Shown here piece after piece: positions 10,810-23,123 of a stretch of 64,000 nucleotides of DNA; the stretch's first letter is position 1; each line of letters begins with the position of its first letter. The DNA lies in contig OX344762.1 in NCBI GenBank assembly GCA_947034895.1, forward strand, positions 1,428,501-1,492,500, in the 5' to 3' direction. The position numbers were made by a program, and so were the translations under genes. The DNA comes from Rhytidiadelphus loreus (lineage: Eukaryota > Streptophyta > Bryopsida > Hypnales > Hylocomiaceae). The notes beneath the pieces are model-generated. The model was not told the origin of the DNA, ran no database searches, and saw only the letters and a program-made list of their open reading frames with translations.

Positions 10810-13800
10810 CTAATCCACATCTATCACCTTTAAGGCTCTCAGAGCAGCGTCCACTCGATTTACCAACACATTCACCATATGGTCATCACTAGGGTTGTTT
10901 ATCCTAAACCCTTCGGTGACTCCTTCCAATAGGAACGCCCTCCATTGACCTATGATGTCGGCCACCCTCCTATCAAATGCCCCTGCCACCTCCACGAACG
11001 AATCCCCTTTGTTTGATTCTCCATCCATTTCCACCTGAACACGAATTGATGCAGCTTCTTCCAGCTTAGATAAGAACAGTGCCCTGCCTATGGGAACGTG
11101 ATTGTATGCCTCGTACTGTTCACTGAAGCCAAGAGGATGCTTCACCTCTATCCAATTGCCATCTGGCCCTTTCTGTACTTCTTTTTCGGGAAACCGGAAA
11201 AATTTATGGTGTTGCATGCTCCAATGCCCTCCCATACTAAGACAAAACAATTCACGAGCCTCGCCATCATCAATGGCACGAGCCCACAACTCCACTTCCA
11301 TATTTTGGGTCATCCACATGAAGGAATCCACCGGTTGCATGAATGCATCATACAATTCATGCTTCTGTTCCTTTGGATCCCATATGAGGGGTTTCCCCCA
11401 ATGCGAATAATTCTGGAATTTGTATGGCCCTTGGTCAAGTGGAAGAGTCCATCTATTGTATTCGTGGCCGGGGGGCATACCTTCCAAGATGCCAAACATC
11501 TCATAGAACCTAGGACTCAAAGGAGAACAGTACTTGGCACAAGCGGATCGAAAAAGAGATGCTTGCACAACGCATTTGATATGAAAAATGTGGCGACAAT
11601 GGCCCATGGTGAAGGCTCCTTCAGGCCCAAAAGGACCTTGGCAAATGCTACAATGACCCTTCAACATTTCATTGCCTGGATTAGAACCATGCACAACTAT
11701 CTTCTCGTTCTTCTTGATGTGTGCTGAAAGCGTTGTGTAAGGAGTCCATCCTTCCTCTACTTCAAAAGTCCAATTGATGTCGCGATTGTGGGCTAGCGAT
11801 TCCTTCTTGGCGTGGTTCAACCGCTCGTACATGGCATCCATGGCATCCATGTCTCCCCAACATGTCATTGGCATAGACCCCCAAGAATGTTGTTCGACCG
11901 CACTTTTGAATTTCTTCAAAGCAGCCTCAACGACATTGCAATCTTCATCCGACTTCATTGCAAGGGTGCGAATCCTGATCATTGCCTGAGATGCTAAGAC
12001 GGTTTGTCTTGAAGTTGTTGTATCCATGTCAACCACCGAGACTCCGATCCGCTCGCCGGTAGACATTCATCCATGTTCTCCACTCGTTTCATCCGGTCCA
12101 ACCTCGATTGAAGAAAGGCATTTTCTTGGTTTACCTCATTCAATCTTCGATTCAACTCGCTCCAAGTTGGAACCTCATCCACCTTTCTGGTTTCAAGCTC
12201 CTCCACTGCTTTGGCCTTCTCAAATGGAAGAGAGAGTTGATCGCTTTCTTGAGTTTCTTGCGACCTTGGTAGTTGGGTCTCCGCTGTAGAGAGGCCCTTT
12301 TCTTCATTTCGTTCCTTCAAATATTTGTCGCTATACTTCCTCCTTGACGCCACCAATTGCCTTCCCAATGACTCACAATTTTCAACGACCCTTCTATACT
12401 TTTTATTCTACTCGTCATTCTTCTGCTCCAGCTCCACGATTGTCTTCAAGTAGTTGTACTTCTCATCAAGAAGTGTTAGCGCTCCACTAGCAAACTTGTG
12501 AAAAGTCAATCCACCCTTCAATAGTGGATGCGATAATGTGGATAAATTTTTGGCCAATTCCATAGTTAATGGGGCCATTTCCGCTACAGCTTCAGCAGAA
12601 CATGTTATTGCTTGAGCGGATGTCACAAAATCATAAAGCCCAAGTTTGTTTTCGGTTGCCGTAGAGCACTCGGCCTCGTTCACGGGTTCACCTTCTCTCG
12701 ATCCATCCATTTGAGATGGGTACTCAACTCCGCACCTAAGTATGATTTCAAGATGCTCTAGATTTGGAATTTGACCCACATATTGCAATCTTCTTGGAGT
12801 TAAAGTGCACAAGAGCGGATACTTACGCACAATCTCCTCGCCATCAATATTGGAGGTCGTTGCCACGTTTTGAAGTCGCTCTACGAACAGACCTGACGGT
12901 TGAACTTCACGGATCGGGCTCAATATTGGACTAGGCGGCGTTGGCGAGTCCACGTTTGGAGGAACGTACTTCAAACTATCGAGAGCATCGCTGTCTATAA
13001 GCCATTCAATTGTAGCATTTACTCTTGCAACTTTGTCTTCATCCATGTCTTCTCGCGACAAGGAAGAGGGGGCAACTTCTTTCACGAGGTCGTGCTTGTT
13101 TGGAGCAATGCTTTGCTCACCCGTGATTGGTACATGAACCGAGGTGGGTAAACAAGTCTCCGGATCCTTGAAATTGACCTTCCGAAATACACCTCTCGAA
13201 GAGGCATTGATGGCCTCCGCTCCTAGTTGTGTGGGGTCCAACTGTACTGCGTTGCCTACGCCCTGTGAAACCTTCATTGTAGGCGTTCTAGTATTTTTGA
13301 ATACTATTTTAGATTCAGCCGTTTGTGCCCCGTGGTTATATAAATCAGGAATATCCTTCTGATTTTTCGGAAGTTGAAGCGGCAATTGCGATGTCGTTGG
13401 AAACGTGCTCCAATCCACCTTCCGACCCAATATGAGTTCTGCATACACCATAGATGCCGTGCTGTAATTTATGTATCCTTTACTCCTTGCCTTGTTGCCG
13501 AAGAGGGCCTTCCACACCTCGTCTAATCGATGTACAAAATGACTATCCTTGCAAGTCCACGGCTTACAATTGAAATATCTTGTGTGGGCTGCGTGGCAAT
13601 CCCGAGGCCACAACTTGTCAATGTGGTACATTTTGACAAATTGTTTGCACATTTTAGAGCTCCAATATTCGGCCTCCACTTTCTCCCAGTCAGGCTCCGC
13701 TTTAATGTTCAGATCATCTAAAATGTCATACTGCAACGCATGTCCGGCCCCCCTTGTTTTAATTTTCTTCGGTGGAGGTTGTGTTGAAGTTGTCCCAATA

Positions 13801-13826
13801 GCCCCTCCATCACCTTCCGCGGCCAT
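10810..13826 (-). pseudogene. VDW-coiled coil-RING protein, outer element
   Basis: The gene reads leftwards from ATG at 13826. Residues about 55-145 carry the shared VDW domain: CKQFVKMYHIDKLW, then an E.W..L stretch, MVYAE and VDWSTF. A low-complexity acidic middle and a coiled coil (about 12400-11990) follow. Next comes a RING-like finger (about 11660-11520): CSIC, GHCRHIFHIKC, ACAKYC. A C-terminal part of about 240 residues is shared with the gene at 18683-21162. RING proteins are commonly ubiquitin ligases. Lesions are an in-frame TAG at 12408-12410 and a frameshift near 12000-12060; otherwise the frame holds for about 1,000 codons. I do not recognise the VDW domain as a named family. A CGTCGGATC array lies about 210 bp upstream. 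Confidence 0.72.
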
Positions 13827-14037
13827 GCTTGGTACTTTGAATTGAAGAGCAATTCAAAGTAAAAAATCCGGTCAATTGAAATATATGTGTAGGTAATTTA
13901 AATCTGCCAAAGTCACACCGTAATAAAATATGTTGGACCCCTTCTCTCCACCAAGTAAGAGCAACTAGCGCCAGAGGCAACAGCAACACATCTGACTTGG
14001 CAAGCTTGGAGAGAAGAAGTGAAAAGAAATGAAGGGC

Positions 14038-14336
14038 TCGTCCGATCATATAGCCGTTCGAAACCAACCCTAATACCGGTTCGATTCCGGACTGCGAACG
14101 GTCCGACTTTGGGCCGTCGGATGATCGGATCGGACCTGGTCGTCCGATCAGGCGGACCGAACAGGCCGTCGGATCGAACGCTATTGTTGGATCGAAGACG
14201 CCGGGGCCGTCGGATCAGGCCGTTGGATCGGGCCATCGGAAGACCAAGTTTCGGAGTCGCTTGCGACCGATTAGGCGGACCGAACAGGCTGTGGCCGTCG
14301 GATCAGGTTGTCGGATCAGGCCGTCGGATGGATTTT
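14038..14336. promoter_or_regulatory. CGTCGGATC array upstream of outer VDW-RING gene
   Basis: About 300 bp with many copies of 'gccgtcggatcaggc', 'cgtccgatca' and 'ggtcgtccg'. Repeat orientation is mixed, so the array can form hairpins. It lies about 210 bp upstream of the minus-strand gene starting at 13826. Confidence 0.65.
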
Positions 14337-14542
14337 AGGTCTTCAGGTCTCCGATCAGGCCATCGTCTCTTCTGCACGGACCTACTGAACTGTCATCCTC
14401 CAACTGTGTACGCACTGTTCAAACAACGAATCCTTGAAATAGTTAAATCATTGTAAAAAATAATCAATGAAATGTAGAAAGCATCCAATGTGTGAAAGCT
14501 TATTGTTCATTTCCTTCCCTACATTGTGAGACTGTTTTTAAT

Positions 14543-14575
14543 GCTAAACCCTAGACCCTAAACCCTAAACCCTAC
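14543..14575. repeat. Short telomere-like CCCTAAA run
   Basis: Three to four units of plant telomere-type CCCTAAA, one with a substitution. Short runs like this are common as telo-box elements, and also mark repaired breaks; here it lies between two divergent element genes. Not a telomere. Confidence 0.6.
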
Positions 14576-14579
14576 AAAT

Positions 14580-15674
14580 TATTAAATTTACATATAAAAT
14601 ATTCATGTGCTCAACAAAAAATTGGTGCAGCATGCAGCATCACTTTTACGATTTCACCGAGTATTCCCACCATCCCAATATCCACTAGTAGCAATTTTGG
14701 CTCGCCCTCTATACATGGTTACATGGATACATTATTACATTGCAATTTGAAGACATTTATTTTTTTGGATCCACAAAGTACATGACTTCTTTTATGATTT
14801 TAAGATATGATTTAAAAAGTCAATGTGGAAATGTTGGTTGAAATGTAATTTGAATGTAGAAACCATTGTGTAATTGATCCATTGAACTTGTAGTCTACAT
14901 GTGATAATTTAAATGTACTATACATGTGAACCTTGTCGACTAATTAGTTATTCATTTCTATGTTTCCGGGTATGAATTATTACATGGCACCGTGGAAATT
15001 GCAGAAGTGAAAGGTTGTCCCACAAAATTGACAATTGAATATGATGATCACTCATGTACAAGAATTAATAGAAGGAGAACGTCACATATGATCATTTGAA
15101 AGTTTTTTATTTACTTGTAAAATGTACTACTCATTCATGAATTCATGACATTGTAATATGGAAAATTTGAACCATATACCCTATATTGATATATTTTTTC
15201 ATTTCATTGAGAAGGGGGAGAGTGGGGCCAACTTTAAGGCCTTCACCAATTTTTCTAAACTTGAATTCATTAATCTATTAATTTTGGTTTCATTAATTAT
15301 ATGTATGACGAAATGTTAAGCTTTCATACCTTGCAATATTGCACAAAAATATATTATATTATAGAATTATGGATAATTTCTTTATTCAAAGTTCTAGCCT
15401 ATTAGAACATGTTCTTGAGTGTTGCCAAAATAAATCTATAAATCTTTAGAGTTCATTTTTGCATGCAATTGCTAGTGAAATTGATAACTATTAACTAGAA
15501 AAGAAGTTCTACAGGTTTTTGTGGAACTGAAAGAGAGTGGGCACATTTGAGCAAAAAATAAATATTTCTTCAAATAAATTCTTCTAGGTAGTTTTTCTAC
15601 TTTTACATGGTCAACAATTATGGAATCTCTCTTTCTTTACTCAAAAAATGCAGTTGTAAGTGCCCCACAAGGCC
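14580..15674. other. AT-rich spacer inside outer element
   Basis: No gene seen. It separates the two divergently oriented VDW genes of the outer element. Confidence 0.4.
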
Positions 15675-15682
15675 ATAACCGT

Positions 15683-16253
15683 CTCGGGGGGTGCACTTAG
15701 TTCTACTATAACAAATCACGTGTGAACAAGTGGTTTTTAATAAACTATAATTTCAACCTAAAATTTTGAACATTGTTTAATAATGACTATAGCTTTCTAT
15801 TGCCAAAATTTCCAACTCAAATAAAATATGAAATGATTTCTAGAAGAGGTTGAAACTTGAAAATGAACTAAAATGGCATGTTTTTCAACTGAAATAATTA
15901 TAGAGGACACATTTAGATGACCATTGAGTCAATATTCAATTCAAAATGAGCTTTCAATAATGAGTTATTTTTAGGAATTTTTTGTTCATTTTTTAGACAA
16001 TTTTTTCTTATATAATAGAGGGGTGTGAAAGTTATTTTTCAGTTCTACAGTGTATCTTTTTACTTCAAAAATTTGTAACTAATTATTATTAACAAATAAA
16101 AATATCAATAATTCAAAACATAAACTTTTAAAGTAGGAAAATCTATTCATATTTTTTTAATTTTGTTTTATTTAAAATTCAAAAAATATATAGGGGGTCC
16201 AAAGTTTTGTTCGCATGTGGTTTCTAATGGACACTCTAAATGACCCCCCCGAG
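15683..16253. mobile_element. Old copy of a hAT-type MITE (571 bp)
   Basis: Both ends read inwards CTCGGGGGGT, and the element is flanked by the 8-bp duplication ATAACCGT (15675-15682 and 16254-16261). The interior is clearly related to the two 583-bp MITEs at 52611 and 56351 (for example 'aactaaaatggcatgtt' and 'tacagtgtatctttt') but with many differences. No coding capacity. It is a diverged sister or older member of that family. Confidence 0.88.
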
Positions 16254-16261
16254 ATAACCGT

Positions 16262-16640
16262 AGTTCATGAATTTCTACAATTATTTCAAGAAAGCGAATT
16301 AGAGGATGTACATGATTTATTAAAAAAATTACGCATTTCGAAGCAATGGGATCCTAATTTTTCAAGGGCATAGCAAAACCCTTATGAATTTGGGAATTCA
16401 AAAATTCCATACTTCTTTCTTCTTCTTATTTTCCTTCTACATGTTATACAAGGGTTTAGTGTGTTACAAGTAACGTTTAAGATCCTACGGTTCAGTTCCA
16501 AATTTTTTTACGTGCTCACAGAGGGGGCCAAAAAAGGGTATGCTAAATTGCCTCCTTCATTGCCCCTGCTGCAGGGCAAAGCCTGCAATTTCGAAAGGGG
16601 CAAAACTTTCCTTGTTTCCCAAAATTCTCCTCGCCAGACG
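16262..16640. other. Spacer with gene-flanking AT-rich module
   Basis: No gene seen. 'aacgtttaagatcctacggt' near 16477 resembles words at 22530 and 48340, part of a recurring intergenic module of these elements (see findings). Confidence 0.35.
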
Positions 16641-16820
16641 GCCCCTCCACCCTTCCGACGCCCCGTCCGACTTTCCGACGCGCCATTCGACCTGTTCGTC
16701 CGCATGTCGGTGCGTCCGCACTTTCTCGGTGACCGTGTGATCCATCGTGCGACAATTTCGGGCCGCACGATGGGGGCGTCGGAAAACAAGCCATCCGATT
16801 CAGACGGACCCTAAAGCGCC
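16636..16820. promoter_or_regulatory. CGTCCGA/CGTCGGA array upstream of VDW-GlyTyr gene
   Basis: Outer-type motif cluster ('cgccccgtccgac', 'gggggcgtcggaaa', 'cgccgtcggaag') followed by a TATA-like 'ataaata' near 16832 and the gene start at 17139. This again gives the order array, TATA, ATG. Confidence 0.6.
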
Positions 16821-17138
16821 GTCGGAAGCCATAAATAGCGTTTCTGACGCCTCATTTTTCCACAGCCGTTTCCCTCCTGAAGTGGGTTTTCCAGTGCCCG
16901 ATGTGAATCTGTGGCTCTGTGCGCCCCTTTCGGTTTGGTGTGTGAACGGTTGTGCTTGGATACTTGATGGTTTTAAGTGATGTGGCTTGAATAATTTCTT
17001 GAATGCGAGGAACTGTGAATTAGAAAACCGTTTCACTCCATTGCATTTGAATTTTGAAGTGAGAAGCACTTGGTGCACTTGGTGCACTTTTTTGGGAAAA
17101 TTCGGACATCAATTATCTTCATTGTAATCAAGGTTATC

Positions 17139-17888
17139 ATGTCTCGCCCTAAACCATCAAGTAAGAGTAAGAAAGGGAAATCTCAAGATATGAATTGGGC
17201 TGACTGGAAAAACCCTAATTGCGTAGCTGAAGATGGATGGGAAGAAGAGCTAAAGAAAGTTTGGGATTGCACCACATGCAAGAAGTACGTCAAGATGACT
17301 CACCTCTCCAAAATGTGGTAACGAGAACGCGCTAAAGGCCAAGTTCGTCGATGGGAAGGACAAATGTCCACATGTACGAGCCAACACTTTCTTCACCGTT
17401 ACGAAGAAGTAACGCGTTCAGCGGGTTTACGTGACTCCAAACCTAATATAATGAACTATTCTAACATGGCTATGGTTTGGGCAGAGATTGTACTCCACAA
17501 AGATGTGGATTGGCGTACCATTTATGGGAAACATGTGCATAGTCTGAATCGGAATGATGCAATGATTTATACTAGCTGGACTGCTGTAAGTGATTGCCAG
17601 CCAGAGTGGTCCAATCGAGGGCAGTTTGGATTTCCTGTAGTTGTGGTGCCACATGGAGAAGATGAATGGTCGAGTGACGGTAATGAGGGTGGAGTTCCAA
17701 CACCAGTGACATTGGGAGAGGAGCACGAGCGTAAAAAAGATCGAGAAGACATTGAATACGAACAACAAATGCAAGAAGCGATGCGTAGAAGCGTAGAGGA
17801 CCGTGGTCGATAAGATGGGTATGATGGATTCTACCAACGTGACCGTGGTGCATATGACCCACCACATGGGTCCTATGCTTCACACTAT
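17139..17888 (+). pseudogene. VDW-GlyTyr gene, 5' part, split by nested element
   Basis: ATG at 17139 opens a basic N terminus (MSRPKPSSKSKKGK) and the VDW domain: CKKYVKMTHLSKMW, MVWAE, VDWRTI. An acidic stretch and a Gln/Glu-rich helix follow, then a Tyr/Gly-rich tail. The frame ends at codon TAT 17886-17888, exactly at the nested hAT insertion, and continues in phase at 43875 (GHDPQHGSQNVGG...) to a stop at 44129. The joined frame is 334 codons long with two internal stops (TAA 17319-17321 and 17811-17813) and no frameshift. It is shorter than the other VDW genes and has no RING. The function of the domain is unknown. Confidence 0.75.
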
Positions 17889-18060
17889 CAGGGTTGTCTA
17901 CCCGGACAACTCGACAACTCGACAAACTCGACGTCGAAGACGTCTAGTAGAGGGGCCCGTCCGTCTAATAGAGTCAACTTTACCCTTTGACTTTTCTGGA
18001 ATTTACCCCCCATTTACCTAGGCTTACCTGGCTGCCATGTGGCAGCCGCGTGGCAAATGT

Positions 18061-18475
18061 AGGGCGACCTCGGGTGAGGGCGACTTCGCGTAGGGGGCGA
18101 CTTTGGGTGGGGCGACCTCGAGTGAGGGCGACTTCGGGTGTGAGGCGACCGCGGGTCCGGGGCGACTTCGGGTAGGGACGACTGCGGGTATGGGGCGACT
18201 ACAGGTCTTAGGCGAACACGGGTACTAGGTCGCGGTCGCCAATACCTGCACCCGTCGGTGCACTTGCCCTCATCCAAGACCCGCACTCGCCCTTCGTCAC
18301 TTGCACGCGCCCCCCCAGGACCTACGGTCGCCCCCCAGGACCCGCGGTCGCCCCTCCAGGACCCGCAGTCGCCCCCCCCAGGACCCGCAGTCGCCCCCCA
18401 GGACCGCTGGTCGCCCCTCCAGAACCGTTGGTCGCCTACGTGACCCGCACGCGCCCATTTTGCATCCACACCCGG
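18061..18475. promoter_or_regulatory. GGGCGACTTCGGGT array, left end and first promoter of nested element
   Basis: Over 400 bp of GC-rich units. From 18061 to about 18235 the units read 'gggcgacttcgggt'; from about 18290 to 18475 they read in the opposite sense ('acccgcagtcgcccc'), giving a large inverted array. TATATAT at 18483-18489 follows immediately, then the gene start at 18683. ORFs across the array (Pro/Arg-rich) are by-products. Confidence 0.75.
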
Positions 18476-18482
18476 GTTCGCC

Positions 18483-18489
18483 TATATAT
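18483..18489 (+). promoter_or_regulatory. TATA box of nested VDW-RING gene
   Basis: 'cctatatatgaag' lies right after the motif array and 200 bp before the ATG at 18683. Position relative to both supports a core promoter. Confidence 0.5.
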
Positions 18490-18682
18490 GAAGTCATTGA
18501 ATCTTCATTCTCCCATGTTCATCACTAAGGCTTCTTGGCTTGTATCCCTTTCTGGCTACATGCATAAGCATTTGGTGTTGAAAATTTACTATTTGACTAC
18601 TTTCATCCAAGGTTCTTTTTCTAGTGGTTTGATTTCAACAATCCCTCTACATTTTTTAGGACCTTCATTTCAACAACCCACC

Positions 18683-21162
18683 ATGGCTAGTGGAGACAAT
18701 ACCACTGGAGAATTTCTTGCTGAAGCCCCTCCACCGGCTCCACGTCCACGTCGTGGTTTGGGATTGTGAAAGATTCAAAAAGACAAGGAACGGAAGCGTA
18801 GGGGTACTTGTCACCGAAAGCGATTGCATGTGTTGAATAGTGCTGACCACATTGCTTTCAAGGGGTGGAACGAGGAGCCTGAGCCATGGTCAATACAAAC
18901 TTGCGAAGATTACATTGAGTGGTGCCACATCAGCAAGTTCTTTCCAGCATGGCGTCATCATCATCATCGACACACCAACAAGGCAAACTTGAAGTTCTGT
19001 GAGAATGAAATATTCGTGAACAGGTGCATTGAATTGTGGCAAGCTCTCTACAATACGGCCTCTGTAGAAAGGAATGAGGCCCCTCTTTTCCTTGCTAGAG
19101 GAGCCTATGCTGAAGTGGCATTGAAGAAAGAAGTCGATTGGAGCACGATCAAATCTAGTCCTCACGTAAAACATCCAGAGGACGGGTGCATACCAAAAGG
19201 AATTCTCCTTTTTCCAGAGGGTGGATTGGGTCCTTTTCGAAGTGTTCCTAGGAATCAGGCCCAGGTTGAAATTGACACAGAGTCATCAGAAGAGGATGAC
19301 AATTCAGATGGTACGTGGGTGCTTCGGGTAGAACGAGCCACGGAACTACCTATCGGCCTTCCCCCAAATCAGAATGAAATTATCCACGGCGTCGGAACAT
19401 CACGGGAACGTAAATCGGGACAATCGTCAAGAGTGCGACGTTCCACTACACGAATTGGACCACAAGGGGCTTCTCCATCAGCTTCGAATCCACCATTGCC
19501 TGCATAGAATCCAAGTGATGTCTTCGAATTCAGTTGCAACGATGAAGGGCCCAGTGAAACAATTGTTGGTGCACCAGCTCTTCAATCCCGAGTGGATGTA
19601 GGACACAACACTCTGACCCTAGCAAAGGCTCAAAACCTCATACAGATCAAAGACAACAAGATTGCTTCATTGGAAAGTGACTTGAAGAAATTGCAAAGAC
19701 AGTGCCAACTGAAAGATGCTCTCATTGCACGACAATCTACCGAGCTTCAAGCCCTGCGAGAAAATCAGGCTGGCGCTTTCACTTTGTCAGATATGGATGA
19801 GGCTTTTGTTGACCATGATCCACATCATCTAGACAAAGTTGTGGGGGACCTTACCGACGATGTTCCTTGCCATCCACCACCTTCCAAGCGTGCTAAGGTT
19901 TTGCAAAATAATCGAAGTGCGTTCCTCACTACGATTGGCGGAGACACGACCACTGACACGAACGATATTCATGGGACCCAAGATTCACTCTCATTTCCAA
20001 CAGTTCAACAATCAAGGCAGAGTGACAAAGAAAGAGACCTTGAAAAGCAGAACGAAAAGCTTCAACAACGGTTGGATCAATTGGTTGCCACGTACTACCA
20101 TTGGAAGGTGGCGTGCATTCTCTCTGTGGACAGATCGCAACAAATAGCCAAGGAATTAGATAAGGTTTCAAAGAATTTTGTTGCAGCTTTACCTAAACGT
20201 GAGAATGGACTCACATCCTGGGCACTCTTAGATGACATGTTTCCTGAAAACATGCCGATGTTGGCAGACACAAATATTATAGATTGGGCACAACAGGGCT
20301 GGGACCATGCAAAGCAAATGTCTAGTCACATGGAGGTGAAGGACCAAAAGCTACTGTGGCCACAACCTGCAGCTTTCGTACTCGACCATACAAAATGCCC
20401 CATTTGTCAAGAGCAATTTGGCCCTGAGGTGGTTGGGCTCTCGGGTCATGTGCACATATGTACCATCCTCAATGCCTCCTTATGGGATGCCTCATTAGAC
20501 GACGTTGTGTACTTTGTTCAGCACCATTCCATGATCGCTTGTATGCCATGTTCAACTTGATGACGTACATGCCACCTTCTTGGGAACATAGCGTTGAAAC
20601 GACGACTAATACGACACTATGGGGTCGTGACCTCGTTTGGAGCTGGCGTCAAGGGCTACATGATGATGAAAAGGCACCTAGTAGCTCTCAATTGAACTGG
20701 GAAACTGACCCGGCGGAGATTGTCAAAGTGACACCGAAGTTGATGGGAAAAGGTCCACACAATGAAGGGAGAAGGGCATTCTTCTACCAATGCCTTGGTG
20801 GATACTTCGAGAAGAGCTCGGGAGAATTCAAATGGGGTCCTCATCCGGAAGGACACCGTTGGGATAATGAAGGTAAAAGGGGACCCGATCGCAATCAATT
20901 TGCCTCTCTTGAAGACATGACTAACATGGCTTGCATGGACTCTACGTATGGACCTTATTACCAAAGTCAAGCATTGGACTATCTTTTGGAAGCACATTCT
21001 CCACAAACCACAAGGACCCTACAAGCTCTCCAAGATTCCAACGTCCTGGAATTCATTTTGAATGCGGAAGGGCCAGCTTCACGAACTCGTGCAAAGAAGA
21101 AGATAGTCCTTCAAGAGGCACTTCAACCTTCACATGGTGAAGCAAGTTCTTCTAAGAAGTAA
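18683..21162 (+). pseudogene. VDW-coiled coil-RING protein, nested element
   Basis: From ATG 18683 the frame gives a Pro/Arg-rich start, then the VDW domain (CEDYIEWCHISKFF, FVNRCIELWQALY, EVDWSTI). Next are an acidic linker, a long coiled coil (about 19600-20200), and a RING finger (CPIC...GHVH, then YHPQC and CVLC, about 20390-20540). A C-terminal part of about 200 residues is shared with the gene at 10810-13826. Lesions: TGA at 18767-18769, TAG at 19505-19507, and a frameshift near 20455 inside the RING. The family plan suggests a ubiquitin-ligase-like role, by inference only. The inverted array and TATA upstream are specific to the nested element. Confidence 0.75.
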
Positions 21163-23123
21163 AAACAATCCAAATGGATTTGACGTCTGAGAATTTAATG
21201 ATGGACTTCATTTCTCCTTTGGTTACTTGGTTTACGTCCAAGGATATATAATGTCAAACCCCTAGTATATAGAAGCGTATTATATATGGTAGAAGCGTGT
21301 AGCTCTCAGTCTTTTTGTTTTGTTCCACATAGGCCAACTTCGAGCCTTCTATGATTGTATGCTACACATTTGTATTGCAATATTACCGAGAATATTACAG
21401 TGCCTTCATTTTTGAAACATATTCTACATTATTTTCTACTCCAAAGACTTCACTATGTTCGAACAAAATCAAATATGTGGTACAACTGATTGTATGAAGC
21501 TTATTATCAAAGAGCTATTAAAGTTGAAGTTCACTTTGACATTGTCATTTGCATTGACATTTAAGCTTCTAAAATTAATTCAACTGTAAACTTTAAATTT
21601 TATTACTTAGAATTCAAAATTGTATATCATTGTAAGCAATCTCATTATCTCAATTCATTTCATGGAAGATTGTAATTGTTATCATTTTAGTTCCATAAAC
21701 AGAAAAAGTGAACATGATGAACCCCTTAAGTCCCATTGTCCCCTCTAGAGACAATTTGGAATTTGGGCAAGTTTCTATGGGTTGAAATTGTACCCTAATT
21801 TTTTGAAATTTTTTGTGAAAAGAGAAAATCTGATAAGCTTTGAGGGAATATAATTTTTATTTCAATTGGTGTCCAGAAGCAAAAGTTACGCCACAAAATA
21901 CCTAGAACTAAACTCGGCAAGCAGTACAAAAAACATTGCAAAAATCCAAAATAGATTTAATTTTGTTCATGTTTTTGCTAACATTATGTTTTTGTCTACA
22001 TAAAAAGATTTGATTCATTCCATTTTCATTAGTGATGTGCAAGTTAAGAACCCTGTTCTTTTTAAGGCAATGTAAACAAATATTTCAAAAAATAACTTAT
22101 AGAATTCATTTGAAAATGCAATTTTCAAATTTTCTCTAATTAGTTTATTTTAAAGGAGAAGTTTGCTTCCTACAACAATCTCACCATTGGGACTAACGGA
22201 TTATTGTGTTCCAATCCCATGTAAGAGCTATTATCAATTTAGTTTTTCTTTTAACCTTGGATCTACTTCTACTTGACAATTTTTTGAAGTATGAAAAGGA
22301 AGTTATTATTTTTTGAATTTTTTTTCCTACACTCCCAACTCAATTCTTCAACACAATAAATTTTAAATTCAAATTCCATAGTGCACATTTTTGGAAGAAA
22401 TAGCAATCAAAGTCGTCTGAAAGTGTAGTCCAGTGTTGCAAAAAAATTGTTCTTCAACTTTGAATGCTCATATCTCTAAATCTGTACAGTCAAACATCGT
22501 ACAATTTTAACCACAAAATCTTAAACAAGTGAAGTTCAAGATCCTCAGCTTCAGTTCCACAAAAGTTTAGTTTTTTCTTTGGACAAACACAATAGAATTA
22601 TAGAAATGACAGTTTTGATTTTTTCTTCACCTAAAAATGGCCTTTGGACTTTATGGGTTTAGAAAAACACTGAAAATGGAAAAAACCTATTGGAATCATT
22701 TGAAAATTCACCAAGCCATGTAAATAGCGATGGAAATTAGCTAGAAAATGAAGCAATTGGTTATTTTAACTATAGAGGGTTAGGTCTTTAGGGCTATGTT
22801 TTCACCCAATAAATATCAAGATAAACATTTCTAGTACAAATCCAGAATAAAATGACATAACAAAACTGATTTGAGCAACATTAGGTCTTCTGTTCTTGTA
22901 CTACATTGGTTTCAAAAGCTGTGACTAAATATTTCGCGAATACACTAAGTTCAGAAATCTGCAATACACATTACAAAGTGTACAATAATTATTAAAAAAC
23001 CACGTGAACTTTGAATGCCAAAAAAATTGTAGAATATTCTTTACTAAATCACGAGAGAGCCGCAATATCCAAAATTGGGTCTTACTTACAAATTTACAAT
23101 ATTGTTCACCAAAATGCGGTACA
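21163..23123. other. Long AT-rich spacer in nested element
   Basis: No gene seen. It contains two words-rich modules that recur elsewhere in both giant elements: about 21715-22000 (related to 44990-45210, 48830-49060 and, inverted, 38800-39010) and about 22390-22690 (related to 48230-48460). It holds the convergent 3' ends of the genes at 18683 and 24617. Confidence 0.45.

Noticed and set aside
14543..14575. Telomere or telomere-derived insertion
   Set aside because: Only three to four units, one imperfect; such runs are common in plant intergenic DNA.
18061..18475. GC-rich arrays as CRISPR-like repeats or as coding (Pro/Arg/Gly-rich ORFs on both strands)
   Set aside because: Units are short, contiguous and of mixed orientation without unique spacers, and the genome is a plant. 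The ORFs follow only from the repeat composition; the same applies to ORFs at 24780-25200, 26490-26900, 28910-29550, 32450-32840, 33980-34320, 35790-36040, 38970-39385 and 43440-43744.
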